From the NCBI RefSeq assembly GCF_936943645.1, contig NZ_CAKZJO010000013.1, positions 1 to 46,792 of the forward strand: a stretch of DNA of 46,792 nt, given 5' to 3'. This DNA is from an uncultured Bradyrhizobium sp. (lineage in GTDB: Bacteria; Pseudomonadota; Alphaproteobacteria; Rhizobiales; Xanthobacteraceae). Each line of letters starts with the position of its first letter. Position 1 is the first letter of the stretch. Positions 7,942 to 16,735 of this stretch are shown piece by piece. The translations under genes were made by a program, and so were the position numbers. Under the pieces are notes generated by a model that did no database searches, was not told the DNA's origin, and was given only the letters and a program-made list of their open reading frames with translations.

Positions 7942-8922
7942 TTGGCTACGCGATTGAGGATCGGCACACGCAAGAGCGCGATGGCGCTGGCACAGACGGA
8001 AGAGATCGCGCGCCGCCTGACCGCCGCCGTGCCCGGTCTCGACGTCGAGATCGTCAAGTTCGACACAACGGGCGATACCGACCAGACCAGCAAGCTGCTG
8101 CCCCATGGCGGCAAGGGCGGCGCCTTCGTGGCGCAGATCCGGGCCGCCGTGCTGTCGGGCGATCTGCAGGCGGCGATGCATTCGCTGAAGGACATGCCCG
8201 GCAACGAGGACACGCCTGGCCTCGTCATCGGCGCCACGCTGTCGCGCGATCCGCCCAATGACGCGCTGGTGCTGCGCGATGGTATGACCCTGGAGGCGCT
8301 GCGCCAATCGCGCGGCAAGGGTTTTAAGATCGGCACCAACGCGGTCCGCCGGGCCGCCTATGCGCGGCGGCTGTTTCCGGATGTCGAGGTGATCCACTTC
8401 CGCGGCGCCGCCGACACCCGCGTGCGAAAGCTCGACAATGGCGAGAAGCAGAAGCTGCCGGATGGCGGCGCGGTAGGCCCGGCGGACGCGCTGATCATGG
8501 CACGTTCCGGTCTCGACCGCGTCGGCCTCGCCAGCCGCATCGCCTATGAGTTCACGGCAGTCGAGATGCTGCCGGCGGCGGGACAGGGCATCGTCGCGGT
8601 CGAATGCGCCGCGCAAGACTGGCAGACGCGGCAGATCCTGTCATCGATCGACGATGCTGCCGCGCACGCCTCTGCCGATGCCGAGCGCGAGGTGCTGTGG
8701 GTGCTGAACGGTCACTGCAATTCGCCGGTCGCGGGCTTCTCGACCATCGCGGGCGACCGGATGTCACTCACCGCGTCCGTGCTTGATCTCTCCGGCAACA
8801 CCATCATCGAATCCTCGCGCGAAGGTCCCGCCGATCGCCCACGCGAGCTCGGCCGTGCGGTGGGGCTGGATCTGCTGATGAAGGGCGCCGCCGAGATCAT
8901 CGAACGCAGCCGGCCGCGCTGA
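7942..8922 (+). CDS. hemC: Hydroxymethylbilane synthase (porphobilinogen deaminase), divergent
   Basis: Joins four porphobilinogen units into hydroxymethylbilane in tetrapyrrole synthesis. The protein has 326 residues, slightly over the usual 310. R10 (IGTRKS), K83-D84 in HSLKD, R136-R137 and R155 (FRGAADTR) match known catalytic or substrate-binding positions, and C259 aligns with the dipyrromethane-cofactor cysteine. It departs from the typical family in several places: the usual SS-x-RR reads NAVRR, GGC reads NGHC, the GGKGLFxKE segment reads GGKGGAFVAQ, and about ten residues are inserted after RKLDNGE. Translation uses TTG, preceded by GAGAGGA; no ATG is available before the conserved IGTR. 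The gene follows the GMC oxidoreductase, with no hemD nearby. It could be a second copy with altered properties. Confidence 0.82.
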   Translation: MATRLRIGTRKSAMALAQTEEIARRLTAAVPGLDVEIVKFDTTGDTDQTSKLLPHGGKGGAFVAQIRAAVLSGDLQAAMHSLKDMPGNEDTPGLVIGATLSRDPPNDALVLRDGMTLEALRQSRGKGFKIGTNAVRRAAYARRLFPDVEVIHFRGAADTRVRKLDNGEKQKLPDGGAVGPADALIMARSGLDRVGLASRIAYEFTAVEMLPAAGQGIVAVECAAQDWQTRQILSSIDDAAAHASADAEREVLWVLNGHCNSPVAGFSTIAGDRMSLTASVLDLSGNTIIESSREGPADRPRELGRAVGLDLLMKGAAEIIERSRPR

Positions 8923-9063
8923 ACCCGTTAATTCCGGCCTAATCTGCTGCAATTTTACACAAACTTGTCGTTATCTTGTCGAGAACCGTCTCGGTGACTT
9001 TCGCTTTTCCTGCGGCCTTGCCCAGCGCATAGCAGTCGCGGTTGAGCGAAAGAGGCGACGACG

Positions 9064-9705
9064 ATGACTGCGAACGAGATATTCATTCTCGAAGACGATC
9101 TGACAACCCGCGCGATGATGAGGATCGTGCTGGAGAAGGCGGGCTATCAGCCGGTCTTCTTTGCCGATGGCGAAGCCCTGATCGCGAAGGCCCGCGATGC
9201 CTCTCCAGCCTGTATCCTTCTCGACCTGTGCCTGCCGGGAATATCGGGGCTGGACGTTCTTGGACAGCTGACCGATCAAGCCTATCCGGCACCTATCCTC
9301 ATGGTGTCGGGACAGGGCGATATCCCGACCGCCGTCCACGCGCTTCGGGCCGGAGCGGCGGATTTCGTCGAGAAGCCATTCAGTCCTGCAGATCTGGTTG
9401 CGCGGATCGAGTCGGCCGGCGTGGGCGTGCCTGCGCATTCAGCGAATCCAGCGGACCATTTCAAGGAATCGCGCGGGCTCACACGGCGCGAATGCGAGGT
9501 TTTGGATCATCTGATCGCGGGATCGTCGAGCAAGGTGATTGCGCGGAAGCTCGGTATCAGTCCGCGAACGATCGAGGATCACCGCGCCAGCATCATGCGA
9601 AAGGCCGGCGTCAAGTCGATCGCGCAGCTTTCGATCATGGTCTTCGACGAGGCACATGACCTGAAGGGCGAGCCCGCCGCCGCCGGGCGCCGCACCGTTC
9701 ACTGA
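9064..9705 (+). CDS. FixJ/LuxR-type two-component response regulator (orphan)
   Basis: Response regulator of 213 residues. The receiver domain has the acidic pair E10/D11/D12, the phosphoacceptor D54 in ILLDLCLPG, a serine switch in VSGQGD and the lysine in VEKPFS. After a linker the LuxR-type helix-turn-helix reads LTRRECEVLDHLIAGSSSKVIA then KLGISPRTIEDHRASIMRKAG, the FixJ/NarL layout. No histidine kinase lies next to it; the nearest in this window is the hybrid kinase 17 kb away. The 141-nt gap upstream probably holds its own promoter. Target genes and signal are unknown. Confidence 0.88.
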   Translation: MTANEIFILEDDLTTRAMMRIVLEKAGYQPVFFADGEALIAKARDASPACILLDLCLPGISGLDVLGQLTDQAYPAPILMVSGQGDIPTAVHALRAGAADFVEKPFSPADLVARIESAGVGVPAHSANPADHFKESRGLTRRECEVLDHLIAGSSSKVIARKLGISPRTIEDHRASIMRKAGVKSIAQLSIMVFDEAHDLKGEPAAAGRRTVH

Positions 9706-9753
9706 CGATACAGGCGGTCGACGCTCTTGTCCGCTCCGTTAGGGCGAGACGAA

Positions 9754-10788
9754 CTACCCTCTCACGCGCTTGATCATCTGTTCGACATGGGCGATCGGCG
9801 TCTCCGGCTGGATGCCGTGGCCGAGGTTGAAGACGAAGCGCCCTTGCGCAAAATTGGCCAGCACGTTGTCGACCGCGCGGTCGAGCGCGGCGCCGCCCGT
9901 GATCAGCACCAGCGGATCGAGATTGCCCTGCACGGCGACCTTGCTCTGCACGCGCTCGCGGATGAAGGCGGGCTCTGCGGTCCAGTCGATGCTGACCGCG
10001 TTGACCCCGGTCGCCTCGACGTAGCCGGGCAGCAGGGCGCCTGCGCCGCGGGGGAAGCCGATGATCTTGGCATCCGGCACCTTGGCCCGCACGCCCTCCA
10101 CGATGCGCCGCGTCGGCTCGACCGACCAGCGCGCGAATTCGGCCGGTGGCAGCACGCCGGCCCAGGTATCGAAGATCTGCAAGGCGTTGGCGCCGGCATC
10201 GAGCTGCGCCAGCAGATATTGAATGGAGTTCTCGACCAGCACATCGACGATCTCAGCGAACGCCTCCGGATGCCGGTAGGCCATCATCCGGGCCGGCGCC
10301 TGGTCGGGCGTGCCCTGGCCGGCGACCATGTAGGTCGCGACCGTCCACGGCGCGCCGCAGAAGCCGATCAGCGCGACCTTCGGGTCCAGCGCGCTACGTA
10401 CGATACGCAGCGCCTCGAACACCGGCTCGAGCTTGCCGAAATCGGCGCGCCGCATCAGCGTCGCGACCTTGGCGGGATCATCCAGCGGATCAAGTCGCGG
10501 GCCCTCGCCGACCTCGAACCGCACCTCACGTCCGAGCGCATAGGGGATCACCAGGATGTCCGAGAAGATGATCGCCGCATCGAAGCCGAACCTGCGGATC
10601 GGCTGCAGTGTCACCTCGGCCGCAAGCTCCGGGTTGAAGCAGAGGTCGAGGAAGCCGCCGGCCTTGGCGCGCACCTCGCGATATTCCGGCAGATAGCGGC
10701 CGGCCTGCCGCATCATCCACATGGGCGGGGTGCTCTGGCGCTGGCCGGAGAGCACGTCGATGAAGGGCTTCTTTGCAGATTGGGGCAC
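9754..10788 (-). CDS. hemE: Uroporphyrinogen III decarboxylase
   Basis: Removes four carboxyl groups from uroporphyrinogen III to give coproporphyrinogen III in haem and bacteriochlorophyll synthesis. At 344 residues it has the standard length. The signature [12 protein letters not shown] is near 25-36 with substrate-binding R27 and R31, and the catalytic aspartate D77 lies in FSDIL. The C-terminal [20 protein letters not shown] segment is typical. Translation appears to start at GTG, with AGGA upstream; no better ATG is in frame. It converges with the response regulator gene. Its cytoplasmic role is well established for the family. Confidence 0.93.
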   Translation of the reverse strand: MPQSAKKPFIDVLSGQRQSTPPMWMMRQAGRYLPEYREVRAKAGGFLDLCFNPELAAEVTLQPIRRFGFDAAIIFSDILVIPYALGREVRFEVGEGPRLDPLDDPAKVATLMRRADFGKLEPVFEALRIVRSALDPKVALIGFCGAPWTVATYMVAGQGTPDQAPARMMAYRHPEAFAEIVDVLVENSIQYLLAQLDAGANALQIFDTWAGVLPPAEFARWSVEPTRRIVEGVRAKVPDAKIIGFPRGAGALLPGYVEATGVNAVSIDWTAEPAFIRERVQSKVAVQGNLDPLVLITGGAALDRAVDNVLANFAQGRFVFNLGHGIQPETPIAHVEQMIKRVRG

Positions 10789-10819
10789 GAATGGTCCTGA
10801 ACAGGGTTATGGCCCCTGA

Positions 10820-11110
<291 letters not shown>

Positions 11111-11186
11111 CCGGCGGGAGGAGGCCGGATTCCGATAGGCTCGCTAATATCCTGTTAGCAATGCGCTGATTGCGGCATCCGTAGGA

Positions 11187-11285
11187 CTACTGGAACCAGG
11201 GCAGATCGCCGCGTATTCCAGTAGGGATTTCAGAGTTCACTAATAGAAGCGGCAGAGTTTCCGAACCATCGGAGAATTCTGCCGC
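11187..11285 (+). promoter_or_regulatory. Leader with two inverted repeats; start-site hairpin of the diguanylate cyclase gene
   Basis: Two dyads fill the leader. CTACTGGAA (11187-11195) and TTCCAGTAG (11216-11224) are exact 9-bp arms 20 nt apart, fitting an operator or long hairpin. GCGGCAGA (11249-11256) pairs with TCTGCCGC (11278-11285), with an inner TCCGA/TCGGA stem (11260-11264 and 11269-11273) and an ACCA loop. The second hairpin ends at the base before the ATG and contains the only Shine-Dalgarno-like GGAGA (11271-11275), so folding would hide the ribosome binding site. Whether it is regulatory is inference. Confidence 0.5.
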
Positions 11286-13190
11286 ATGAGCCTTGCGACC
11301 CAACGAGCCGGATGGAGCTATCTGCCGCTGCGAGCGGCAGCTTTCGTCGCGCTGACCTGCGCGACCATCCTCGGCGTCAGCGGCTGGCGCGAATGGGCCG
11401 CGCGCGATGCTGTGCTCAGGGGTGCCGAGATGGAGATGGCGAACGTCACCCGTTCGCTGACCCAGCATGCCGAAGACAGCCTCGATCTACTGGATTCCGG
11501 CGTCGTCGGCACCGTCAGCCGGATCGAGATGGACGGCACCGGTCCTGAAACGATCACCAAGCTCGGCAACGTCCTGGAGGCGCGCAAGAAGGCCGTGCCG
11601 CGGATCCACAACTTTGCCATCATCGACGAGCACGGCAACTGGCTGACCGCGCCCGGGACGACCGCGTCGACCCTGAGCGACGATGCCTTCTTCCGTTATC
11701 ATCAGCTCTCGCCGAAACGGGAGCCCTTTGTCGGCCGCCCCGTGAAGAGCCTGCTCGAAGGCGAATGGGTGGTCACCTTGTCGCGCCGCTTCAACAAGCC
11801 TGACGGCAGCTTCGGCGGCGTGGTCCTCGCGACCATCAGCTCCCGATATCTTGCGCGCTTCTACGAGCAGTTCGAGATCGGCCGCAACAGCTCGGCGGCG
11901 CTGGTGCACGGCGACGGATTGATCATCGCGCGCAATCCCAGCAACGAAAAGTTCGTCGGCCACAGCGTCGCCGATACTCCGCTGTTCCGCGACGCCAGCC
12001 TGCAGCGGCCGAGCGGCGTCTATCATTTCAAGTCGCCGCTGGACGGTGCCGAGCGGCTCAGCTTCTACAAGCGCAGCAGCCGCTATCCGCTGGTCATGCT
12101 GGCCACGCTCGACAAGGAGGAGCTGCTCGCACCCTGGCGCGCCGCGGCCATCTCCCGCATGCTCTACGTCGTCGCGCTGGTGATGCTGATTGCCATCATC
12201 GGCGCCGTGCTGGTGCGGCAGTTGCAGCGCGGTCAGCGCATGGCCGCCGCCCTGGTCGAGAAGGAGGCGCATTTCCGCCTGCTCGCCGAAGGCTCCAGCG
12301 ACATGGTGACGCGCATCGGGCTCGACGAGCGGCTGCGCTATGTCTCCCCCTCGTCCATACGCGTCGTCGGCTGGCGCGCCAATCAGTTGATCGGCACACC
12401 GGCGCTGGCGGGCATCAATCCGGAGGATCTGCCGGAGGTCCAGGGCATCGTCGACGCCATGAAGCGTGGCGAGCGGGAGGAGGCGCGCCTCATCTACCGC
12501 AACTCGCACCGGAAGAACGGCGAGGTCTGGCTGGAATCGACGATGCGCGTGACGCGCAAGGACAATGGCCGGGTCGACGGCGTGGTCGCGATCTCCCGCG
12601 ACATCACCGAGCACAAGAAGCTGGAAACTAGGCTCGAGACGCTGGCGATCGAGGACAGCCTCACCGGCCTTGCCAATCGCCGCCGCTTCGACGAGCGCTT
12701 GAAGGAAGAATGGGCGCGCGCCTATCGCGACCGCTCCAGCCTCGCTTTGCTGATGATCGATGTCGATCACTTCAAGGCCTACAACGACGAATATGGTCAT
12801 CCCGCGGGCGATGCCTGTCTGCGCCTGGTGGCCAAGATCATCGCGGCGGAGACGCAGCGCGCCGGCGATCTGGCGGCGCGTTATGGCGGCGAGGAATTCG
12901 CCATGCTGCTGCCGAACACCGATGCCGCCGGCTGCGCTCTGGTCGGTGAACGGATCCGCACGGCCATTCACGAGGCCGGCCTCGCTCATAGCAGCAATCT
13001 GGCGTCTGGATGCGTCACCGTCTCGGTTGGCGGTGCGACCTGCCGGCCGGCGCTGGAGCGCACGGCGGGCGTGGCCTCGCTGGTTGAAGCTGCCGACCGG
13101 GCGCTCTACGCCGCCAAGGACGCCGGCCGCAACCGACTGATGATGTCCGGCGAGCTCATGAGTTTGATGCCCAAGGCATCCGGCCAGTAG
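11286..13190 (+). CDS. Membrane Cache-PAS-GGDEF diguanylate cyclase
   Basis: Sensor cyclase of 634 residues making c-di-GMP from GTP. A transmembrane helix near 14-32 and another near 285-308 flank a periplasmic double-Cache-type sensor region with FARFYEQF-like and HGDGLIIARNP segments. A PAS domain follows (about 325-445), then a GGDEF domain starting at LTGLANRRRF. The active motif is GGEEF (534-538), and the inhibitory site RxxD is intact as RAGD (525-528), so product feedback is expected. No EAL domain is present. The Cache domain implies an extracellular small-molecule signal, identity unknown. The ATG lies directly after a hairpin that holds the ribosome binding site. Confidence 0.88.
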   Translation: MSLATQRAGWSYLPLRAAAFVALTCATILGVSGWREWAARDAVLRGAEMEMANVTRSLTQHAEDSLDLLDSGVVGTVSRIEMDGTGPETITKLGNVLEARKKAVPRIHNFAIIDEHGNWLTAPGTTASTLSDDAFFRYHQLSPKREPFVGRPVKSLLEGEWVVTLSRRFNKPDGSFGGVVLATISSRYLARFYEQFEIGRNSSAALVHGDGLIIARNPSNEKFVGHSVADTPLFRDASLQRPSGVYHFKSPLDGAERLSFYKRSSRYPLVMLATLDKEELLAPWRAAAISRMLYVVALVMLIAIIGAVLVRQLQRGQRMAAALVEKEAHFRLLAEGSSDMVTRIGLDERLRYVSPSSIRVVGWRANQLIGTPALAGINPEDLPEVQGIVDAMKRGEREEARLIYRNSHRKNGEVWLESTMRVTRKDNGRVDGVVAISRDITEHKKLETRLETLAIEDSLTGLANRRRFDERLKEEWARAYRDRSSLALLMIDVDHFKAYNDEYGHPAGDACLRLVAKIIAAETQRAGDLAARYGGEEFAMLLPNTDAAGCALVGERIRTAIHEAGLAHSSNLASGCVTVSVGGATCRPALERTAGVASLVEAADRALYAAKDAGRNRLMMSGELMSLMPKASGQ

Positions 13191-13196
13191 GGCGGC

Positions 13197-13415
13197 TCAA
13201 TAATGCGGCGGAGGCTCGTTGGCGGGCCCCGGCGCATTCGCCTCGGCCTCCTGGAGCCGCTCGCCGAGCTCCGAGATCTTCCGCGTCAGCACGTCGATCT
13301 GCTTCCACTGCGCGGTGATGGTCTGGTTCAGCGTCTCGATCGTGTCGTCCTGATAGGCGAGGCGCGTCTCCAGCGTATCGATGCGCTCGCTCAGCGTCTT
13401 GATCTCATTCGTCAC
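13197..13415 (-). CDS. slyX: SlyX-family protein
   Basis: A 72-residue protein, nearly all coiled coil: heptad-like leucines and isoleucines run through ERIDTLETRLAYQDDTIETLN and on to LTRKISELGERL, and the tail ends in the proline-rich NEPPPHY typical of SlyX. The function of SlyX is not settled. Translation begins at GTG inside the 3-prime end of trhO, overlapping it by 11 nt in another frame, so the two are translationally coupled. The gene converges with the cyclase gene, 6 bp between stops. Confidence 0.85.
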   Translation of the reverse strand: MTNEIKTLSERIDTLETRLAYQDDTIETLNQTITAQWKQIDVLTRKISELGERLQEAEANAPGPANEPPPHY

Positions 13416-14157
13416 GCGCAGCGTCCTTGTTCTGTTCGCGCAAACCGTGGCCCAGCGCGACGCGTTCGTCGAACACGAAGCATTCGCCGCGCCAGCGGCT
13501 CTGTGCCTCCGGCACCTCTTCCAGATATCTGAGGATGCCGCCCTTGAGGTGATAGACCTCGGTAAAGCCGCGCGCGAGCAGATGCGCGCTCGCCTTCTCG
13601 CAGCGGATGCCGCCGGTGCAGAACATCGCGATCCTGCGGTGCCTGGCCGGATCGAGCCGCTCGGCGGCAAAATCCTTGAACTGGCCGAAGCTCCTGATTT
13701 CAGGGTCGACGGCGCCTTCGAACGTTCCCATCGCCACCTCGAAGGCATTGCGGGTGTCGAGCAGCAGCGTATCGGGTGCCGAGATCAGCGCGTTCCATTC
13801 GCTCGCATCGACATAGGTGCCGACCTGGCGGGTCGGATCGGCAGCCGCATCGCCGAGCGTGACGATCTCCTTCTTCAGCCGCACCTTGAGCCGCCCGAAC
13901 GGCATCGCCTCGGCGGTCGAGAATTTCAATTCCAGATTGTCCAGCCTGCCGCCGAACAGGTCGCCGTGCGCCAGCTCGCGGGCGAGGGCGTCGATCGCCT
14001 CCGGCGGGCCGGCGAGCGTGCCGTTGATGCCTTCCTGCGCCAGCAGCACGCTGCCCTTCAGCCCGAGGCTGGCGCAGAACGCGCGCAGCGGCTCCCGCAG
14101 CTCGCGGTAATCGGGCAGGGCGGCGAATTGGTAGAAGGCGGCAACCTTGTAGATCAT
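13405..14157 (-). CDS. trhO: Rhodanese-domain tRNA uridine hydroxylase TrhO (YceA)
   Basis: Oxygen-dependent enzyme that hydroxylates uridine 34 of certain tRNAs, giving 5-hydroxyuridine (family knowledge). The 250-residue protein has the UPF0176 N-terminal domain (KGSVLLAQEGINGTLAG at 34-50) and a rhodanese domain with DTRNAFEVAMGTFEGA and the catalytic loop CTGGIRCEKAS, where C180 is the active-site cysteine and C186 the second conserved one. It is somewhat shorter than E. coli TrhO, ending soon after the CFVFDERVALGHG segment. It is the first gene of a two-gene unit with slyX. Confidence 0.9.
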   Translation of the reverse strand: MIYKVAAFYQFAALPDYRELREPLRAFCASLGLKGSVLLAQEGINGTLAGPPEAIDALARELAHGDLFGGRLDNLELKFSTAEAMPFGRLKVRLKKEIVTLGDAAADPTRQVGTYVDASEWNALISAPDTLLLDTRNAFEVAMGTFEGAVDPEIRSFGQFKDFAAERLDPARHRRIAMFCTGGIRCEKASAHLLARGFTEVYHLKGGILRYLEEVPEAQSRWRGECFVFDERVALGHGLREQNKDAARDE

Positions 14158-14365
14158 GCGGCTCGTTTAGCAGGCAGGCGCCGTCCAGAAAACCCGCATG
14201 GCCGGGACTGGCAAAAGGTCTATACGCCCGGCGGATGGCAGCCATTTCCTTGGCATGCCAGCATTGCCCGGACGGGCCGGAATGTGTCATGTAGGCCCGG
14301 TTTTTCCGAGACGGTGCGCGCACCGGCGCCAGCGGCCCGAGTGGCCTAACGAGAGCAAGAATTCG

Positions 14366-15952
14366 ATGAGAAACTTCCACTTCCCCGGCAGGTCCACGGT
14401 CCACGCCACCAACGCGATGGTTGCGACCTCGCATCCGCAGGCCTCGCTGGCCGCGATCGAGGTGCTGCGCGAGGGCGGGACGGCGGTGGATGCGGCGGTG
14501 GCCGGCTCGGCCATTCTCGGCGTGATCGAGCCGCAATCGACCGGCATCGGCGGCGACTGTTTCGCGCTGATCCAGCCGCGCGGTGAGGGCAAGATCATCG
14601 CCTATAACGGCTCCGGCCGCGCGCCGAAGGCGGCCAACGCCGACTGGTATCTCGAGCGCAAGATCAATTCGGTGCCGTTGACCTCGGCGCATGCGGTCTC
14701 GATCCCCGGCGTGATCGACTGCTTCGCGACCGTGCTGCGCGACCACGGCAAGTTCGGCTTCGACCGGCTGCTGCAGCCCGCGATCAAGGCGGCCGAGGAA
14801 GGCTATGTCGTCGCGCCCCGCATCGCCTTCGACTGGAAGAACCAGTTCGAGAAGCTGAAGGCCGGCACCAACACCGTGCGCTACCTGTTGCCGGGCGGCA
14901 AGCCGCCGGTGGCCGGCGACGTCATCCGCCAGGCCGAGCTCGGCAAGACCCTGCGCGCGATCGCCAAGGACGGCCGCGACGCCTTCTACAAGGGCGCGGT
15001 CGCCGAAGACATGGTCGAAACCCTGCGCGGGATCGGCGGCCTGCATACGCTCGACGATTTCGCCGCGCACACCACCGAGACCACGACGCCGATCGGCACC
15101 ATGTACAAGGGCTACGACGTCTGGCAGTGCCCGCCGAACGGCCCGGGTGTCACCGCGCTTCTGATGCTCAATATCCTGTCGCGCTTCGACCTGACCAAGT
15201 ACGCGCCCCTCAGCGTCGAACGCTTCCATCTCGAGGCGGAAGCCGCGCGCATTGCCTACATGAACCGCGAGATGCATGTCGCCTCGCCTGCGCACATGAA
15301 GATCAACGTCGCCGAGATGCTGGAGAAGGGTTTTGCCGACGATTACATCAGCAAGATCCGCATGGACGGCATGCTCGATCTGCCGAACGTCGCGCCGCCG
15401 ATGAATCCGTCGACCATCTACATCACGGTGGTGGACAAGGACCGCAACGTCTGCTCGTTCATCAATTCGGTCGCGCATTCCTTCGGCTCGGCGATCGTCT
15501 CGAACAAGACCGGCGTCTTGTTCCAGAACCGCGCCGGCGGCTTCCGCATCCAGCCGGGTCATCCCAACTGCATCGAGGGCGGCAAGCGGCCGCTGCACAC
15601 CATCATGCCGGGCCTGCTCACCAAGGGCGGCCGCTCCAGGATGTCGTTCGCGGTGATGGGCGGCCAGTACCAGCCGACCGGCCAGACTCATCTCCTGACC
15701 AACATTCTCGATTATGGCTGCGACGTGCAGGAGGCGATCGACATGCCGCGCGGCCTGCACTACGAGGGCCAGTATCAGCTCGAGGACAGCGTGCCGGCCG
15801 CGATCGTCGAGGGTCTGAAGAAGCTCGGCCACAAGACCACCAGCGTGGTCGGCCCGCTCGGCGGCGCCCAGGCGATCTGGATCGATTGGGACAAGGGCAC
15901 GCTCACCGGCGGCTCCGATCCGCGCAAGGACGGCTGCGCCCTGGGTTATTGA
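14366..15952 (+). CDS. Gamma-glutamyltransferase-family Ntn hydrolase (YwrD/HpxW-like)
   Basis: Predicted self-cleaving N-terminal nucleophile hydrolase, 528 residues. HATNAMVATSHPQAS and GGTAVDAAVAGSAILGVIEPQSTGIGGDCF are hallmarks of the family. The cleavage site reads PSTIYITVVD, so the threonine after serine should become the nucleophile of the small subunit. The pattern T-I-Y-x-T-V resembles the YwrD and oxamate amidohydrolase (HpxW) branch more than classical periplasmic GGT, and there is no signal peptide. GGQYQPTGQ near the C-terminus supports this branch. Substrate is therefore uncertain: a gamma-glutamyl compound or another small amide. A terminator-like hairpin follows. The ATG at 14366 begins right at the family fold; the frame is open further upstream without a good ribosome binding site. 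Confidence 0.82.
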   Translation: MRNFHFPGRSTVHATNAMVATSHPQASLAAIEVLREGGTAVDAAVAGSAILGVIEPQSTGIGGDCFALIQPRGEGKIIAYNGSGRAPKAANADWYLERKINSVPLTSAHAVSIPGVIDCFATVLRDHGKFGFDRLLQPAIKAAEEGYVVAPRIAFDWKNQFEKLKAGTNTVRYLLPGGKPPVAGDVIRQAELGKTLRAIAKDGRDAFYKGAVAEDMVETLRGIGGLHTLDDFAAHTTETTTPIGTMYKGYDVWQCPPNGPGVTALLMLNILSRFDLTKYAPLSVERFHLEAEAARIAYMNREMHVASPAHMKINVAEMLEKGFADDYISKIRMDGMLDLPNVAPPMNPSTIYITVVDKDRNVCSFINSVAHSFGSAIVSNKTGVLFQNRAGGFRIQPGHPNCIEGGKRPLHTIMPGLLTKGGRSRMSFAVMGGQYQPTGQTHLLTNILDYGCDVQEAIDMPRGLHYEGQYQLEDSVPAAIVEGLKKLGHKTTSVVGPLGGAQAIWIDWDKGTLTGGSDPRKDGCALGY

Positions 15953-15993
15953 TCGCCGCGCCGGTTCCTGGCGCCAGATCAGAATAAGTTGAC

Positions 15994-16030
15994 GAAGGGC
16001 GGTGCGGCATTTGCTGCGCCGCCCTTTCTC
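15994..16030 (+). terminator. Probable rho-independent terminator after the Ntn hydrolase gene
   Basis: AAGGGCGG (15995-16002) pairs with CCGCCCTT (16019-16026), with partial pairing inside (GC with GC), followed by the short T-rich TTTCTC. The T tract is weak, so termination may be incomplete. It separates the hydrolase gene from the molybdenum hydroxylase operon. Confidence 0.6.
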
Positions 16031-16116
16031 GTTCGGAACGTAGCTCATTGCTTCCGGTTAAGGGGCGATGAGCGGCGCAGGCGTGCGCTGCTTTGCAAGA
16101 AGCGGCGGAGGCGTCG

Positions 16117-16731
16117 ATGTCGAACACGTCAGGTTCCAAACAGTCAGCATTCGATCGGCGCGCCTTCATGGCAGGTGCCGCCGGCAGCGCGCTCGTCCCG
16201 CTCACGGCGCGCGCGGCCGCAGCGGAGGCGAGGGCCGCGGCCCCACAGGATCCCGCGCTTCCCGTCGACGTCACGCTCCACGTCAATGGCAAGGAGAAGC
16301 GGCTGAGCATCGATGCGCGCACCACGGTGCTCGATGCCCTGCGCGACCATCTCAAGCTCACGGGCAGCAAGAAAGGCTGCGACCACGGTCAGTGCGGCGC
16401 CTGCACGGTGCTGATCGGCGATCGTCGGGTGGTCTCGTGCCTGACGCTTGCGCTCGCCGCCGAGGGGCAGGAGATCACGACCATCGAGGGGCTCGCCACC
16501 GACGACCACCTGCATCCGATGCAGCAGGCTTTCATCGACAACGACGCCTTCCAGTGCGGCTATTGCACGCCCGGCCAGATCATGTCGGCGATCGCCTGCG
16601 TGAAAGAGGGCCATGCCGGCAGCGAGGCCGACATCCGCGAATATATGAGCGGCAATATCTGCCGCTGCGCCGCCTATCCCAACATCGTCGCCGCCGTGAA
16701 GCAGGCCGCGCCCGAGATCATGAAAGGCTAG
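16117..16731 (+). CDS. paoA: 2Fe-2S subunit of a PaoABC-type aldehyde oxidoreductase
   Basis: Small iron-sulfur subunit of a molybdenum hydroxylase, 204 residues. The N-terminus has a twin-arginine signal (RR at 14-15 followed by a hydrophobic alanine-rich stretch), as in E. coli PaoA, pointing to export of the folded complex to the periplasm. The plant-type cluster uses C88, C93, C96 and C108 (GCDHGQCGACTVL); the second cluster uses C147, C150, C182 and C184 (QCGYC and CRC). GGAGG is 5 nt before the chosen ATG. It is followed after 4 nt by the FAD subunit. In E. coli the complex oxidises aromatic aldehydes to acids; the substrate here is inferred only by similarity. Confidence 0.88.
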   Translation: MSNTSGSKQSAFDRRAFMAGAAGSALVPLTARAAAAEARAAAPQDPALPVDVTLHVNGKEKRLSIDARTTVLDALRDHLKLTGSKKGCDHGQCGACTVLIGDRRVVSCLTLALAAEGQEITTIEGLATDDHLHPMQQAFIDNDAFQCGYCTPGQIMSAIACVKEGHAGSEADIREYMSGNICRCAAYPNIVAAVKQAAPEIMKG

Positions 16732-16735
16732 GCGC

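Noticed and set aside
13700..16048. A 782-codon reverse open frame over the Ntn hydrolase and part of trhO
   Set aside because: It is an antisense shadow of well-supported genes with no recognisable domain.
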